DNA of 64,000 nucleotides from Apiosordaria backusii (GCA_030549205.1 JAUKTV010000004.1:1178001-1242000); one strand, 5' to 3'. Positions 24,487 to 36,666 are shown, counted from the first letter of the stretch. A program made the numbers and translations. Notes: generated by a model from the sequence alone, not told the origin.

Positions 24487-24929
24487 TGTGCTGGTTGTCT
24501 CTGGTCCCGGGGTATTTTCGGTCAAAAGCACAAGGCTGAAAATAAAATGCAGGATATGGACAGCTCCGAGACTCGAAGTTGATTGTTATCGATATCCTTT
24601 TTCCGCGCCACCAATTCCCAGCCAATTCATTTGGTAGCACGGACACACGCGCTGCATCACTAGCGCCCAGGAGTCGCGGCACTGTGCGTCGAGCTTGTCA
24701 CTTTTTGCCGGAGTTTGGCCGGGCAGAAAAATCGGGTGGGTCTTCCAGGTTGCTGTTCTGCGCTGCCCCACAGACCTTCGCCGTCGCGCCGCCTCAACTT
24801 TCAGCAGCGCATTCCACTGGAACTTTTGTTTGAGCTGCTTCAACCTAGGCGATCTCGACACAACAACCACTTTCTCCATCAACCACACAATACCCTATCT
24901 CTCCCAGTTTGTGCCGACTTGATATCAAA
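24487..24929. promoter_or_regulatory. Shared divergent promoter of SF3A3 and eIF4A-III genes
   Basis: The two start codons face away from each other across 443 bp. Two CCAAT boxes at 24611-24615 and 24622-24626 are 11 bp apart, about one helical turn, a spacing that could favour binding on one DNA face. No clear TATA box. Shared control is inferred. Confidence 0.55.
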
Positions 24930-26245
24930 ATGGCTGAAGGTGGTATTGATCGCAAGGCCGATGAGAAGCTCACCTTCTCGACCTCGAAGGAGGTTACGGT
25001 CCACCCGACTTTCGAGTCTATGTCATTGAAGGGTAAGATCCAAACTTGCGATTGCATATTGACCCTGAAAACTAACCAGGTATTGATCGACAGAGAGTCT
25101 CCTTCGCGGTATCTACGCTTATGGCTACGAGTCGCCTTCCGCCGTCCAGTCCAGAGCTATCGTCCAGATTTGCAAGGGTCGCGATACCATTGCCCAAGCC
25201 CAATCTGGTACGGGTAAGACAGCAACCTTCTCGATCAGTATGCTCCAGGTCATCGACACCGCCGTCCGCGAGACCCAGGCGCTTGTACTCTCTCCAACCC
25301 GCGAACTTGCGACACAGATTCAGAGCGTTGTCATGGCGTTGGGCGATTACATGAACGTACAGTGCCACGCTTGCATTGGTGGAACAAACGTGGGCGAGGA
25401 TATCCGCAAGCTCGACTACGGTCAGCACATCGTATCTGGTACTCCAGGCCGTGTTGCCGACATGATTAGACGTCGTCACCTGCGCACCCGCCATATCAAG
25501 ATGTTGGTTCTGGATGAAGCCGATGAACTCCTTAACCAGGGTTTCCGGGAACAGATCTACGATGTCTATCGCTACCTCCCACCTGCCACCCAGGTCGTCG
25601 TTGTCTCCGCTACACTGCCCCACGATGTGCTCACCATGACGACCAAGTTCATGACCGATCCTGTCCGCATTCTCGTCAAGCGTGATGAGTTGACTCTCGA
25701 AGGCCTCAAGCAATACTTCATTGCCGTCGAGAAGGAGGATTGGAAGTTTGATACCCTGTGCGATCTCTACGACACCCTCACAATTACCCAAGCCGTTATT
25801 TTCTGCAACACAAGGAGAAAAGTCGACTGGCTCACGGACAAGATGAGAGAGGCCAACTTCACCGTCAGCAGCATGCATGGTGACATGCCACAAAAAGAAC
25901 GTGACAGCATTATGCAGGACTTCCGGCAGGGCAACAGCAGAGTGTTGATCTCGACCGATGTGTGGGCTCGCGGTATCGATGTTCAGCAAGTCAGTCTGGT
26001 CATCAACTATGATCTTCCCAGCAACCGTGAGAACTACATCCACCGTATCGGTCGTTCGGGCAGATTCGGCCGCAAGGGTGTTGCCATCAACTTTGTGACT
26101 ACCGAGGATGTGCGCATTCTCCGTGATATCGAACGTGAGTACTCTTCGATCCCTGACTGAGTTACAGCTAGCTAATATTGTTTAAGTCTACTACTCCACA
26201 CAGATTGATGAGATGCCCATGAACGTGGCGGATCTCATTGCTTAA
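24930..26245 (+). CDS. FAL1: ATP-dependent RNA helicase eIF4A-III (FAL1)
   Basis: Three exons: 24930-25032, 25094-26134 and 26187-26245, 400 residues, phases exact. All DEAD-box motifs are present: Q motif region, AQSGTGKT (Walker A), PTRELA, TPGR, DEAD, SAT, STDVWARGID and HRIGRSGRFGR. The C terminus, DIELYYSTQIDEMPMNVADL, matches eIF4A-III rather than eIF4A-I. Known roles are 40S ribosome maturation in yeast (Fal1) and the exon junction complex core in other eukaryotes. Acts in the nucleus and nucleolus. Confidence 0.97.
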
Positions 26246-26660
26246 TCGAGATCAGTCGACATCAGTTGAGCTCAAGTATTTCTACTGCCAGTAGTAGACC
26301 ATTTCGGCAAGCCACAAGAAGGGCGGCTTGCCCCGGACACAGGGTCCGGTAAAAAAGGTTGGGAGGAAAGGGGCCTAAGAATATGAAGGTAACGTATCCT
26401 TTCTTACCACAGATATTCTTCGACAGCGGTGTGACTGACTCGGCGGATTCCCAGGCGACATGAGAATGCAAACATTCATATCATTATACCACGACGCTGA
26501 AAAGTGTCAAATTGCTGGCTTAGAGAAGGAGTGGTGTACTGGGATCTTGGATTGGTACCCGCTAGGTCGCAGCAGTCGATCAGCATCATGTGAAAAAGCA
26601 GATGGGCCGATAACCGGGCAATCAAGGAATCATTAGCGATTATATTACGCGCATCAAGAA
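26246..26660. other. Convergent 3' intergenic region
   Basis: About 415 bp between the ends of FAL1 (plus) and the rhodopsin-domain gene (minus), likely the two 3' UTRs. No gene seen. Confidence 0.45.
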
Positions 26661-27961
26661 TTATCCGTGTTCAGTTCTCTCCTTTTGGTGACGATGCATC
26701 GACGGCGCCGTGCTGTCCCTCCGATACATCGATACCCAAGTCTCCTTATCCTCATCACTTATCCTCCTCGACGGCCTAGAGCCAATAGTAGGCGGGTTCC
26801 GTCTCTTTTCAGAATCCTCTACGGCTTTCCCAGCTCCAGCTTCCAAGTCCCCCGATGTCCCCAAGTTCTGGTTTGATGGCCTCGCCCCTGAGAAGAACTT
26901 GGGGAAGATTTTGCTGACCAACGGCTTGAGCGTCATGCAGCACGCACAGGCGATTGCAGCGTTGATCTCGATGCAGGTCAGGTAGGCGATGCTGACGTTG
27001 TCGAAGGTGAAGTCGGAGCGGTGGTATTGCTCGACCAAGTCCCAGAGTCTCACTGCTGATATGGAGCATACACTGCATTCCCATCAATACGTAGCCAAAC
27101 AAAGGGCGTTAGGGGAGTGGGGATGGCTTACAAGAACCCCAAAGCAAAAATCCCGTATAGCACCATTTTTTGTCGCAGTTTCACCTGCAAGTTTACGATC
27201 ACTGGCAGTGGCAGGACGTATAACAGGATATCTGTTCCAATGTGTAGGCCAGTGTTGCCGAGCCAGAAGCTCCGAGGGTGGCAGTACGCGTTTGGGTAGG
27301 AGGTTCTGTCCCAAAAGGCGGCGAGGGGGAGGCAGGCGGTGACGACGGTGGAGAGGGTCCAGAGGCCGTTTGTGATGAGGACGATGAAGAGGATGGCGTA
27401 GGCGTAGTAGCGGGCGTGCTGGTAGGAGAGGATGCGGAGGTAGAGGAGGAGGATGGAGAGTTTGGTTAGGAGGAGGGAGAGGAGGTACCAGAGGATTGTG
27501 TACCAGCCTGCCTGTAGACATGGGGCGCGTGTTAGTGCACGAGTATCAGGAGGTTTTGGAGGGTGATATAGAGGGAAATATGGGAGTGGGAGATGGGGTA
27601 TTTACTCTTGCCATGGGGATCATGAGGTCTGGGTTTATGTCCAAGGCGTGTTTTCCTAGGCCATACGTAGCCTCTGAGCAGATATCTGTCAGTAAATGAA
27701 CCTGTGATATGTGAAGAGGGCTTACTCACGCTCAATCATGCCTGCGCATGTTGCTGCTGCGAAGACCAATGCAAGCAAAATGAACCAGTCTTCTGCTCCC
27801 AGAACATTTTGAAGTAGTATTCCTCGTGTGTAGAACCGCAGTCCTACAAATGTTGCCCCAATTATCCATGTGATGGCGGCACAGGCGATGATGTTGGCCT
27901 GGTAGGATTCATCGGGGTTGGAGGTGAGCTTTGGGAAGGTGGCATTGCTGGGAGAAGACAT
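26661..27961 (-). CDS. Seven-helix fungal rhodopsin-domain membrane protein (SAT4/PTH11-like)
   Basis: Four exons: 27961-27730, 27673-27606, 27511-27132 and 27072-26661, 363 residues, phases exact. Hydrophobic helices recur along residues 20-270 (IIACAAITWIIGATFVGL, WFILLALVFAAATCAGM, LLLTKLSILLLYLRIL and others). Family signatures are the ATYGLGKHALDI loop, LGNTGLHIGTDILLYVLPLP and ALGFFVCSISAVRLW. The cytoplasmic tail is charged and Ser/Arg-rich. Members are plasma-membrane proteins often grouped with PTH11-like receptors; the ligand is unknown. There is no CFEM domain. The last intron acceptor was chosen among three nearby AGs because only it keeps the frame and gives a continuous helix. 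Confidence 0.85.
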
Positions 27962-28367
27962 TCCTCAGGTTTGACCTAGACTCTCTGGGTTGATGATAGC
28001 AAAACAAAGGTGGTTGAACATTCTCTTCCTAACTTGAAGGTCGTCTGCTCTTGGCTGAGAAACATAGGACAAGAAAGATTGACGTCGGGGAGAAACATGG
28101 ACATGGTTAAGAAAGTCCAGGTGGCAGATCGATCTCTGGTTGTAACCGCTCATAGCTTGTGTCACTTATGTGTTGAATATGGAGATCAATGCTTGAGCCT
28201 CATCCCGGTATTGGTTGTTCCGTCGATCTCCATATGTGGTTGATCTGACCCGGCGATGCGGGGCCGTCTCTGTCTGCATCGAGGAGGCACGTGGGAGGGA
28301 AGGAGCAACCACCACAACCGCCCTTGATAAGACAGAAGCTCGCTACTCCTTCCAACAACAAATCACA

Positions 28368-28452
28368 CCGTGGTTGGTCAAGTGGTCAATGGTATTCTCT
28401 TAGAACACCATCACTTAGTTAGGAACATTATAGATTCAACTCCTACAGTAGG
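28368..28452 (+). ncRNA. Decayed tRNA-like sequence
   Basis: A-box TGGTCAAGTGG (28375-28385) matches the Pol III consensus, and a B-box-like GATTCAACTCC (28433-28443) lies 58 bp further on, a normal tRNA spacing. The T-arm stem ATAGA/CCTAC has two A-C mismatches; both would pair if A were G, which looks like G-to-A decay. No sound acceptor stem or anticodon loop. Best read as a tRNA relic. Confidence 0.35.
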
Positions 28453-29110
28453 CGCTCCCTCTAGCTACTAACAATTTCCTGGCGGCGTTGTCCCCTATGT
28501 TCGCACTGCTAGTAGGCCGCGTTAAGGGTTATGGGTCTGGGGAATATGATCAATCGTGATTCTTTTTGACAATTCTTTTTATTTGATATTTCTTCAAGGT
28601 CAGGATGTCGAGGTATTTCTTATTTTCGGCTTCTGTTCGGTCTATTACTAGCCGCTACCTGAAAGATAAGCATAACATAGTCAAGCTCCAAACAGATTGC
28701 TACCACTTCGCCGGGTTCCGGATTTTATCTGTCACCTCATGCGGGCAATTGCAGGGCGCCGGACCCTATATCTCACCAAGCGGGAAAACAAGAAGCTGGA
28801 GTGCCGCATGAAAGGTGCGACGGCTATGCGTGTTTGGCATTGAAGATGGCGGCGATCATCTGAACCGGCAAAACACCCGTCCATCATCACTCAAGACCCA
28901 GCATCGACTCGAGTGTTGTCTCTCACATAGATCAGTAGTTTAAGAAGAAGTTCAGGTGCATGAAATAAGTGTTGTAACACCGGAATCTGGACACAATTCG
29001 TTACGTGACTTCTTACCGCTTTATCTAACCTAAATTACCTTAGGCAGAGCTTAAGGCCGGCTTATCTTCGGCTCCGGTCTGCTTACCTTGCTCGAAGACT
29101 ATTTAAGATC

Positions 29111-29170
29111 TACTTACTTTACTTAAGGATTACTTAAGGTCTCCTTACCTTACTTAACGATTACTTAAGG
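29111..29170 (+). repeat. Imperfect tandem repeat, about 30 bp, two copies
   Basis: Two adjacent copies share the TTACTTTACTTAA/TTACCTTACTTAA and GATTACTTAAGG blocks (GATTACTTAAGG near 29128 and again at 29159). The flanking 80 bp also has many CTTAAG and CTTACC words, so the repeat may extend in weaker form to about 29030. No gene overlaps it. Confidence 0.7.
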
Positions 29171-29222
29171 CCTACGGTATGAGTATATGAATGCAATTTC
29201 GAGATGCCACAATGTCCAAAAT

Positions 29223-29343
29223 AGCTTGGTGGTCTGGTGGTTAGGATAGCCGACTCCCCATGTTCTGCACTTCAGGGATCCGAACGAGAACTGCTTAACC
29301 TGCCGGGGAGCGGAGGACGCAGGTTCGAACCCTGCTATGGCCG
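29223..29343 (+). ncRNA. tRNA-like element with long insert, probably pseudogene
   Basis: A perfect T-arm, GCAGG-TTCGAAC-CCTGC (29319-29335), contains a consensus B box. An A-box-like TGGTCTGGTGG lies at 29230-29240, and a T7 run follows at about 29352. The anticodon arm region is long: CCG and CTCCCC before the insert can pair with GGGGAG and CGG after it. The 3' acceptor TATGGCC does not match the 5' side AGCTTGG. So only part of the molecule could fold as a tRNA; it may be a pseudogene or tRNA-derived repeat. Confidence 0.4.
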
Positions 29344-29998
29344 TTTTCGACTTCTTTTTTTGTTTAACACCAGTAAGATTCTTGGCCAACGAGAGAACGC
29401 TGCCTCCCATTTTTAAGCTAACAAAATGAGTTACGAGATTCTGTTACTCCTTGGGAGCGTTTAATTGCTGCTTAGTTGTATTGAATACGTTCCGACTTCT
29501 GGCTTATAATGTTATGCGACATGATAGCCACTCCACCTAGGTAGGTAAGTTGTAGACAGAAGGACAACCTCTTGTGATCCGGCACACATCATCTCATTTC
29601 TCAAAAAGCTGCCCCACTATCTGGAAGGGAAATTGAACGACTGCATAGGATTTGTTTTTAGGGGTTAATAGTGCGTTGTAAGGATATTTCAAGTTCCTGC
29701 CTGCGTCGTGTGAGAACAATGCAAGGCAAGACATTCAAGCAAATTTTGCCCTGATTTCTAGACGCCACTCAAAGAGCCAAGGAGGCTCCATTATTAGAGC
29801 GCTTTCTGTAGACTTGAAAGCATCACATGTTAGTACCGGTCAAGATCTGTCGGCGTACCGGCTACCTACCTTACTCAATTGTCTAAGTTGTGGAATTATT
29901 CGCTAAGGGGCCGACGACCGCGGAGCAACCCCGCCCGCTTCCTCTTTAAGGGATGCTACGGTCTTTATACGGAAATACTTCAGACACAAATGTTCCGG

Positions 29999-30005
29999 TA
30001 TAAAA
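29999..30005 (+). promoter_or_regulatory. TATA box of alpha-galactosidase gene
   Basis: TATAAAA lies 93 bp before the start codon at 30099, a typical position for a strongly regulated fungal secreted-enzyme gene. Confidence 0.6.
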
Positions 30006-30098
30006 CCAGCAAATCGTAGAAATACCTGGCCCAGGACTTCTTGTTAAGCAAACGGCCACACCAGAAATCAAACCAACCAAAGTATCCTCCACAACAAC

Positions 30099-31626
30099 AT
30101 GCGCTCAACGGTCTTCATTGCAGGACGGCTCCTAGGACTCGCCTCCTTGGCGGCAGCTTTCGTCAGTCCAGACGGCACCGGGCGTCTCCCAGCCATGGGC
30201 TGGAACTCGTGGAACGAATATGAATGCAACATTAACGAGGACGTCTTCATCACCGTTGCCAGACAGTTGGTGGCCTTGGGGCTCAAGGACCTCGGCTACC
30301 AATATGTCAACATCGACGACTGCTGGAGTGACAAGGAGCAAAGGCGCGACGCGAGTACCAACGAGCTGATTCCTGACGCCCAGAAGTTTCCTCGTGGGAT
30401 TATCAAGACGGCCGAGCTGGTGCATTCACTTGGTCTTAAACTAGGCATCTACAGCGATGCAGGTTTGTTCGGCTTCATGTTGCTTACGAGGCTGTTCATC
30501 AACCGCGACTGACAATAGTCTTATAATAAAGGCACTGATACCTGCGGAGGCTACGCGGGCTCTCTGGGATACGAAGAAGTCGACGCCGCGACGTTTAGCA
30601 AATGGGGCATTGACTGTAAGTTCCCCCGATCGTATGCTATTGTGCAAGACTCACACTACACCGCAAAGATCTCAAGTACGATAACTGCAACGTCCCCTCT
30701 GAGTGGGCCGACGAGTATGAATATACCCCTGAGGGCCCGGGTAGCAACGCTCCCGCCGGCTACGACTGGGGCACATCCAACACGGCCAAGCGCTACCGGG
30801 CCATGGGCGACGCTCTCCAAAGACAGAACCGCACCATCCAATACTCGCTCTGCGCCTGGGGCCACGCACACGTCGAGCAATGGGGCAACACCACTGGCCA
30901 CTCCTGGAGAATGTGGGGAGATATTATGCCGGCGTGGAAGGGCAAAGAGAAGTGGAGCTGGGGCTTGATGCCGATTGTCAATCAGGCTTCGCTTTTCTGG
31001 GAGTCGACCAACTTTGGAGGCCACAACGACTGGGATATGCTTGAAGTCGGTAATGGTAACCTGACGCTGGAGGAGAACCGAAGCCACTTTGCCCTGTGGT
31101 GCGCGTTCAAGAGCCCCTTGATCATTGGTACCCCGCTGGATACTATGAGGGAGTCTATTCTCGATATTTTGTCCAACAGGGAGCTGATTGACTTCAACCA
31201 GGACCCCGTCTATGGCGCCTCGGCTATGCCCTACAAATGGGGCAACGATAGGCCCGTCGGTACCTCAGACATGGTGCACCCTGCTGCGTTCTGGGTGGGC
31301 ACGTCGATCAAGGGAATCCATGTTTTCCTGCTCAATACCCAAGACACGGCGGTACAGATGCGTGCTGTCTTTGCCGAGATCCCTCCCTTGCAGGCCGCTG
31401 CGGGTGACGAGTTTCTCGTCCACGATATGTGGACCGGGAAGGACCTCGGGACCTCCAAGGAGTACTTTGAGCTTGAGGTCAAGACGCATGATACCGCCGC
31501 GCTGAGAATCACAATGGTCGATGGTGAGTAAATGTCCCGTTGTATTGTCTGATAAGCCCAATCAACTGCAATCGCTGACCTCGAATTCTAGGAAAACATC
31601 CCAATGCCAGCTGGTCCCCGAAATAA
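30099..31626 (+). CDS. Secreted GH27 alpha-galactosidase
   Basis: Four exons: 30099-30462, 30532-30615, 30669-31523 and 31592-31626, 445 residues, phases exact. Signal peptide about 1-20 (hydrophobic, ending AAAF), then the GH27 start RLPAMGWNSWNEYECNINE. The nucleophile Asp154 lies in YLKYDNCN and the acid/base Asp272 in HNDWDMLEVGN; YVNIDDCWS and GIYSDAGTDTCGGY complete the barrel motifs. The enzyme removes alpha-1,6-galactose from oligosaccharides and galactomannan outside the cell. NRT, NTT, NLT and NAS are possible N-glycosylation sites. There is no carbohydrate-binding module. The last exon codes only about 11 residues. Confidence 0.95.
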
Positions 31627-31930
31627 GCGAATGCTGTTTCCTGGTATTCAAGCTTGGACGACATCCGTTTACTCGCGATGCCTTCCAGGTTGTTGTTACC
31701 CATGGGCAACCAAACTTGCTGAGGGTTGCCGAAACTTTCTGGGATGTCACACCTGGGCCCTGATGTCAACCGAAAACTGGAGGCTCCCGCTTTGGTACTC
31801 AGGGCTTTGCTTACCCTGCTCAGGAGATCTCCACTTCTGCTCAGGTTAAAGCGGCAAGTGCTCAGGTCCAAGAACGGAAATGGAAATCGTTTATGTCCAG
31901 ATTCCCATATTGCAATGGATGTTTCACGCC

Positions 31931-33348
31931 CTACCGGTTCAAGTTCTTGCTTATCCACGAGTGCTGGACAAGCTCCTCAGCTGGCACACGATCCGCTGGG
32001 TTGACTTTCATCATGCATCTCAGAAAAGAAAGAAATAGATCCACCTCATTCTGAGCCAAACCACTCCACCACACCTCATCTTCTAACGGAGGCACCCCCG
32101 ACGACTTGACCCCTTTAATCCTTCCCTCATCGTCAAACATGCTCTTCACAAGCTCGCCATCTCCTTGAGCGAGCAGCTCTTTGGGAAAGGGGCCGAAATG
32201 GTCAACGATTTCTGCAAGATGCTCTCGAAGCTCGTAGTGACCGTCGGGAGGGACCATCCCAGAAAACAGGCGAACAGCACGGTACACCTCAATGATCAGG
32301 GCCCCAAGGTTCCACCAATCCGCCGTCGTGGTCCAGGGAGCCTTTACCAGAACTTCGGGGGCCCGAAGAGCCACAGGTTGAATATTTTCAGTAAGATGCT
32401 TGTCGGCCCAGCTTGAAACCCCCCAATCGCCCAGAGCGATGTTGAACAGTCCAAACAGCCGGAAGGTTGGGTCGCTTCTGGGATCGACAGTGGTGTAGTA
32501 TCCTATCAATGGCCGAGAGCTGATTGGGGTGTACCGTGCCTCGGTTCTGTCCTGCTCTGGAGCTGGGTAGTTAACAAGGAATTCGGACTCGATACGAGAT
32601 GTGTCCTGAAACTTGATAAAGATGTTGTCCTGTTTGATGTCTAGTAGATAGGCCGAGTCAGTGTTTAGCATTCAACATCTATCTATGATGGGACTAAAGC
32701 CTACCGGTATGAATAACGTTGCTTGCATGGGCAAAATGAAGCGCAAGGATGAGCTGAGCAGAGAATTTCCGCATCACAGGGGTTGGGATAAGACACTCGC
32801 GAAAATAGGTACCGAAAGTGGACAGAGTTTCCCCCATAAGCTCGAATACCAGACAGACGTGTGTGCCGTTGGGACCTTTGTGCTTGAAGTCGTCAACGAG
32901 GTGGCAGATATACTTGTGGCCAGGCAGATCTTGGTTGCTGGCGCGAAGATGTTTGAGGATCTCTCGTTCAAAAACTGGTTGATCCGCACCATAGCATTCA
33001 GCACTTAGAACTTTCAGAGCCCGGAATCGATGCTCGTGATTTGATCTACTTGCACCAACCTTAGTACTAAATAACGGACGTGGCTAGGAGTCAGACTTAC
33101 GGTTTCGAGAGGTCTTTGACCATCCAAACTGTTGAGTATCGGCCATATCCGATCTTTCTCATTACCTCGTACTTCTCGGCGTATACATCGCCAATGTAGA
33201 CGGGATGAAACCCGCCCGGGTGGTATGCATCCCTACCCTCATCTGCATCGTCACTATCGCCCACCCCGACAGCGGCCGTTTCTTTGCTTTCGGCTGCTGG
33301 AACATCATCTCCTCTCCCCGACTGGTCTGGAGTATGGTCTGTGGTCAT
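31931..33348 (-). CDS. SRPK-like serine/threonine protein kinase
   Basis: Three exons: 33348-33101, 33048-32705 and 32640-31931, 433 residues, phases exact. After an acidic N terminus comes the SRPK entry block YHPGGFHPVYIGD, then the glycine loop IGYGRYSTVW, ATP-binding Lys in RALKVLSAE, catalytic HTDIKQDN (Gln replaces the usual Pro), and DWG in place of DFG, followed by RAPEVL. SR-protein kinases phosphorylate Arg/Ser-rich proteins; many fungi have several divergent members of unknown target. It lacks the long spacer of classic SRPKs. The first acceptor was placed at 33049-33050 because nearer AGs give a 34-nt intron. Confidence 0.88.
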
Positions 33349-34968
33349 TTTGAAGTTAGCGGGATGGTTATCGGAATTTGAGATTCTTGCTAGATGGTAT
33401 CACTCAGAGGAAGTCGAATGTGGTCAAAAGAGATTGTGTTGGTCCTCAATTGTTGGTCCTCATTTCTCAGCGGTTATTCTCTTGGCAGCAGTTGGCCAAG
33501 TCCGCGCTTAGCTTGACAAACATAGTTAGATCATGAGACTCGAAGCCCAAAAACACGCCTTGTGGGAGTCATTATGCTGCCAAAGTCACGATACCTTCGC
33601 CTCGTATGCTCACGTAGATAATCAGGCCTCTGTCTGTCACGGTCTTGGTATCGAGTCCTGACAACCGTTCATGACAAATTATGACAATTGACAAATGACA
33701 TCTTCCTTCGTCTCAACACAGCACTCGGTATTATGTGATGTTAGATGATAGGTGTGCATTTGATATCCTCGGTCATAATGCATGCCACGTATCACGACAG
33801 GATAAACGTTTACCATCATCCGCCACGCGGCAGCCCATTGCTGCAACCTCGTGCATTTGGAACAATGTTCCACCGCTGAAAGTGCACAGAATCGTGGCGA
33901 TCGAATGATGGATCAGCGGTGAGCTGCGAATTAGGAAGGTGGGATGTGAGACAGAGGAAAGCCGCAGGTAAAACTGACCTGATCTCGACACACTATACCG
34001 CACCCTTCACCGGCTCGAATCCATCACTCGGCCAAATGATCGGTGCTCCGACTTCCACATGCCCGGACTGCAACCATGAAGAACCCGATTCTGACCGGGT
34101 CTGTCGCTGAGGAGTCTGAATCGCCCGCCAACCCCAGCTGACCATCCGGGAATGACTTCCCCGCAAAGCTTATTTGCGTGGCGCTTTGCTTCGGACCCGA
34201 CCACCATGTTGATCCCATGGTCTCGTATTATGGGCCATGGCTGATGGCTCACATTTACTCGAAGGTGTCGAAGCAGAAAAAGGGACGCTGGAGGTGAGAC
34301 CTAAGGATATCGACGAGCTCTGAGACAGCATGTTGTTCATTGGTTCGAAAGACGGGAGCCGGCAGTCAACCGTCTTGTCGCCTTGGCATCGTCAATCAAG
34401 CATCTGCCAAGGCGCCTGGCAAGCCACATTGGCGCGCTTGGCAGGTTCAAACCTCTTTTTGGCAACATTGGATGCCATCCCAAGCAGCGTTTCCACATGA
34501 CGTCCTGCCATCAACAGTGTTCGCGTCTCTGTCCAAGTTCTGGCGCCGTTAATCCTCCACGCGCTACAAATTCGGGATTGTGGGCACCATGCAAGCCTTC
34601 TGCTGGATTTTGTGGGCCCCACATTCGACCCCTCCCGATGGTCACACTGGGAGCGCCCGCCGATTGTGCGGTCGGCAAGTAAGGGGGGAGGCGTCCATGG
34701 TTTACGAGGATCATGATTTCATCAAGCACCGCGTGAGCGGCAACACCTTACCCAGCATGACCGACCTACAAAAGAATGCAGGACCCTTTCTGGACCTCAC
34801 TGTTTCTTCCACTCTTTGCCCGGTTTTGACACTTTCCCCAGTCCCCTGAGTTTTAGATAAGAAGGACGTCAGCCGGTCTCAGTCCGGTAGTCCTGTTTCT
34901 TTCCCTCCTTTCCCCCCCATCTTTCTCCCCGCTTCCCCATACCCGCCCTGACGGGGATAACCTGAATC
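33349..34968. other. Divergent intergenic region, kinase and JEN-type transporter
   Basis: About 1.6 kb between start codons of two divergent genes. Frames are short and featureless. It should contain both promoters; I found no firm regulatory motif. Confidence 0.45.
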
Positions 34969-36666
34969 ATGGAGTCGACGCACCAGCCAGCTGATCCCAT
35001 CGCCAAGGGGATCATTCCCACAGCGCGACAAGGCTTGAAGGATCTGTTCAACTTCAAGCAAAGAATCGTCGTCACAGACCACCTTGGACAGTCAAGGACA
35101 GAATGGGCGCGTCCAATTCCTCTCAAAAACCCCATCAGTTTGCTAGCCCAACTTTCAGCACGGGATTGGCTCTTCTTCATCGTCGGCTTCGCCGCCTGGA
35201 CGGCAGATGCCTTCGACTTCCACGCTCTTTCTATCCAACAAAAGAAGCTAGCTGACTACTATGGCACAACAAAAACTGAGATCTCCACCGCCATCACACT
35301 GACACTACTGCTGCGATCAGTAGGAGCGGCCATGTTTGGTCTGGCAGGAGATAAATGGGGACGAAAATGGCCCATGGTCTTCAACATGATCGTCTTGGGT
35401 GTGTTGCAGATTGCCACTATCTACAGCAGCACATTCCAGCAGTTTTTGGCCGTCAGAGCTCTGTTTGGTTTGTTTATGGGTGGCGTGTAAGTTCTCTTTT
35501 AGTTCTCTACAACTTCCCAGTACTTCAAAATCTCACATACTGATCTGGTCGTCTTGGAACAGCTACGGCAATGCCATCGCCATGGCCCTCGAAAACAGCC
35601 CAGTCGATGCCCGCGGCCTCATGTCTGGGATCCTTCAACAAGGATACTCGCTCGGTTATGTCTGTGCTGCTTGCGCTAACCTCGGTGTTGGTGGTGAGAC
35701 AGAAACCTGGAAGACGGTCTTCTGGATTGCTGCCGCTGTTTCGATCTTTGTCGGCCTTGTTCGTTGTCTCTTCCCAGAGTCCAGACAGTTCATCGAAGCT
35801 CGCGCGGCGGGCAAAGCCCAGGCAAATCCGTCTGCTTTTTGGAAAGAAACGCGAGTGATGCTTGCTCAGGAATGGAAGATGTGTGTTTACTGCATCATTT
35901 TGATGACTTGGTTCAACTGTAAGCTTCATCTTCCTGGACAATTAGTTTCGTTGTACTAACCATCGGCCTCATAGACTACAGCCACACATCCCAGGATAGC
36001 TACACGACTTTCATGTTGACACAAAAGGAGCTTGACAACTCGGGTGCCAGCCGAGCGAGCATCATCATGAAGGTCGGTGCCTGCGTGGGCGGGACCATTA
36101 TTGGGTACATCTCGCAATGGTTTGGCCGCCGCAGAACAATCATCGTGGCAGCGCTCATCAGCATGGCGCTGATTCCCGCTTGGATTCTCCCCACGAACGA
36201 AGCCGCCCTTTCAGCAAGCGGCTTCTTCATGCAGTTCTTTGTCCAGGGTGCTTGGGGTGTGATCCCCATCCACCTGAACGAACTCTCCCCGCCTGCTTTT
36301 CGCTCGTCATTCCCGGGCATCACGTATCAGCTCGGCAACATGATTTCCTCCCCGTCGGCACAGATCGTCAATGCGATAGCTGAGAAGACGTTTGTCCTCA
36401 GTGCGACTGGAAAGATGGTTGAGGCGTACGGCCCTGTGATGGGTATTGCGACGGCGATTATCGCTCTCGGCATTGCGTCTTGGGTTGCGGTAGGGCCGGA
36501 GAAGCGCGGCCGTGAGTTTGAAAACGTTTTACCGGCAGGGATGAATATTGTGCAGGAGGGCGCTAGGGCGAATGATGTCGAGTCTGGGTCGGGGAGTAAT
36601 GACGAGGGGAAGGTGGAGACTAAGGAGTTGGAGAGGGTTCCCACTCGGGGTTTCAATGAGAAATAA
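34969..36666 (+). CDS. JEN1-like monocarboxylate/proton symporter (MFS)
   Basis: Three exons: 34969-35486, 35563-35918 and 35975-36666, 521 residues, phases exact. Multiple membrane helices fit the 12-helix MFS fold, with the MFS loop motif GDKWGRKWPM and a second QWFGRRRT loop. The JEN family signature NxxS/THxxQDxxxT is present as NYYSHTSQDSYTT at about 291-303, across the second splice junction. JEN proteins import lactate, pyruvate or dicarboxylates at the plasma membrane and are usually repressed by glucose; the substrate here is not determined. The charged C-terminal tail is cytoplasmic. Confidence 0.93.

Larger units (their letters stand above)
27962..30098. other. Gene-poor stretch with decayed Pol III elements and repeats
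   Basis: About 2.1 kb without a credible protein gene. It contains two tRNA-like elements and a TTAAG-rich direct repeat, listed separately, and the promoter of the alpha-galactosidase gene at its right end. Confidence 0.5.

Noticed and set aside
25072..26043. 323-codon minus-strand frame
   Set aside because: It is the antisense shadow of the eIF4A-III helicase exon, whose motifs on the plus strand are unmistakable.
33067..33100. 34-nt intron in the SRPK-like gene
   Set aside because: Too short for fungal splicing; a 52-nt alternative using the TACTAA branch and a later AG fits phase and protein better.
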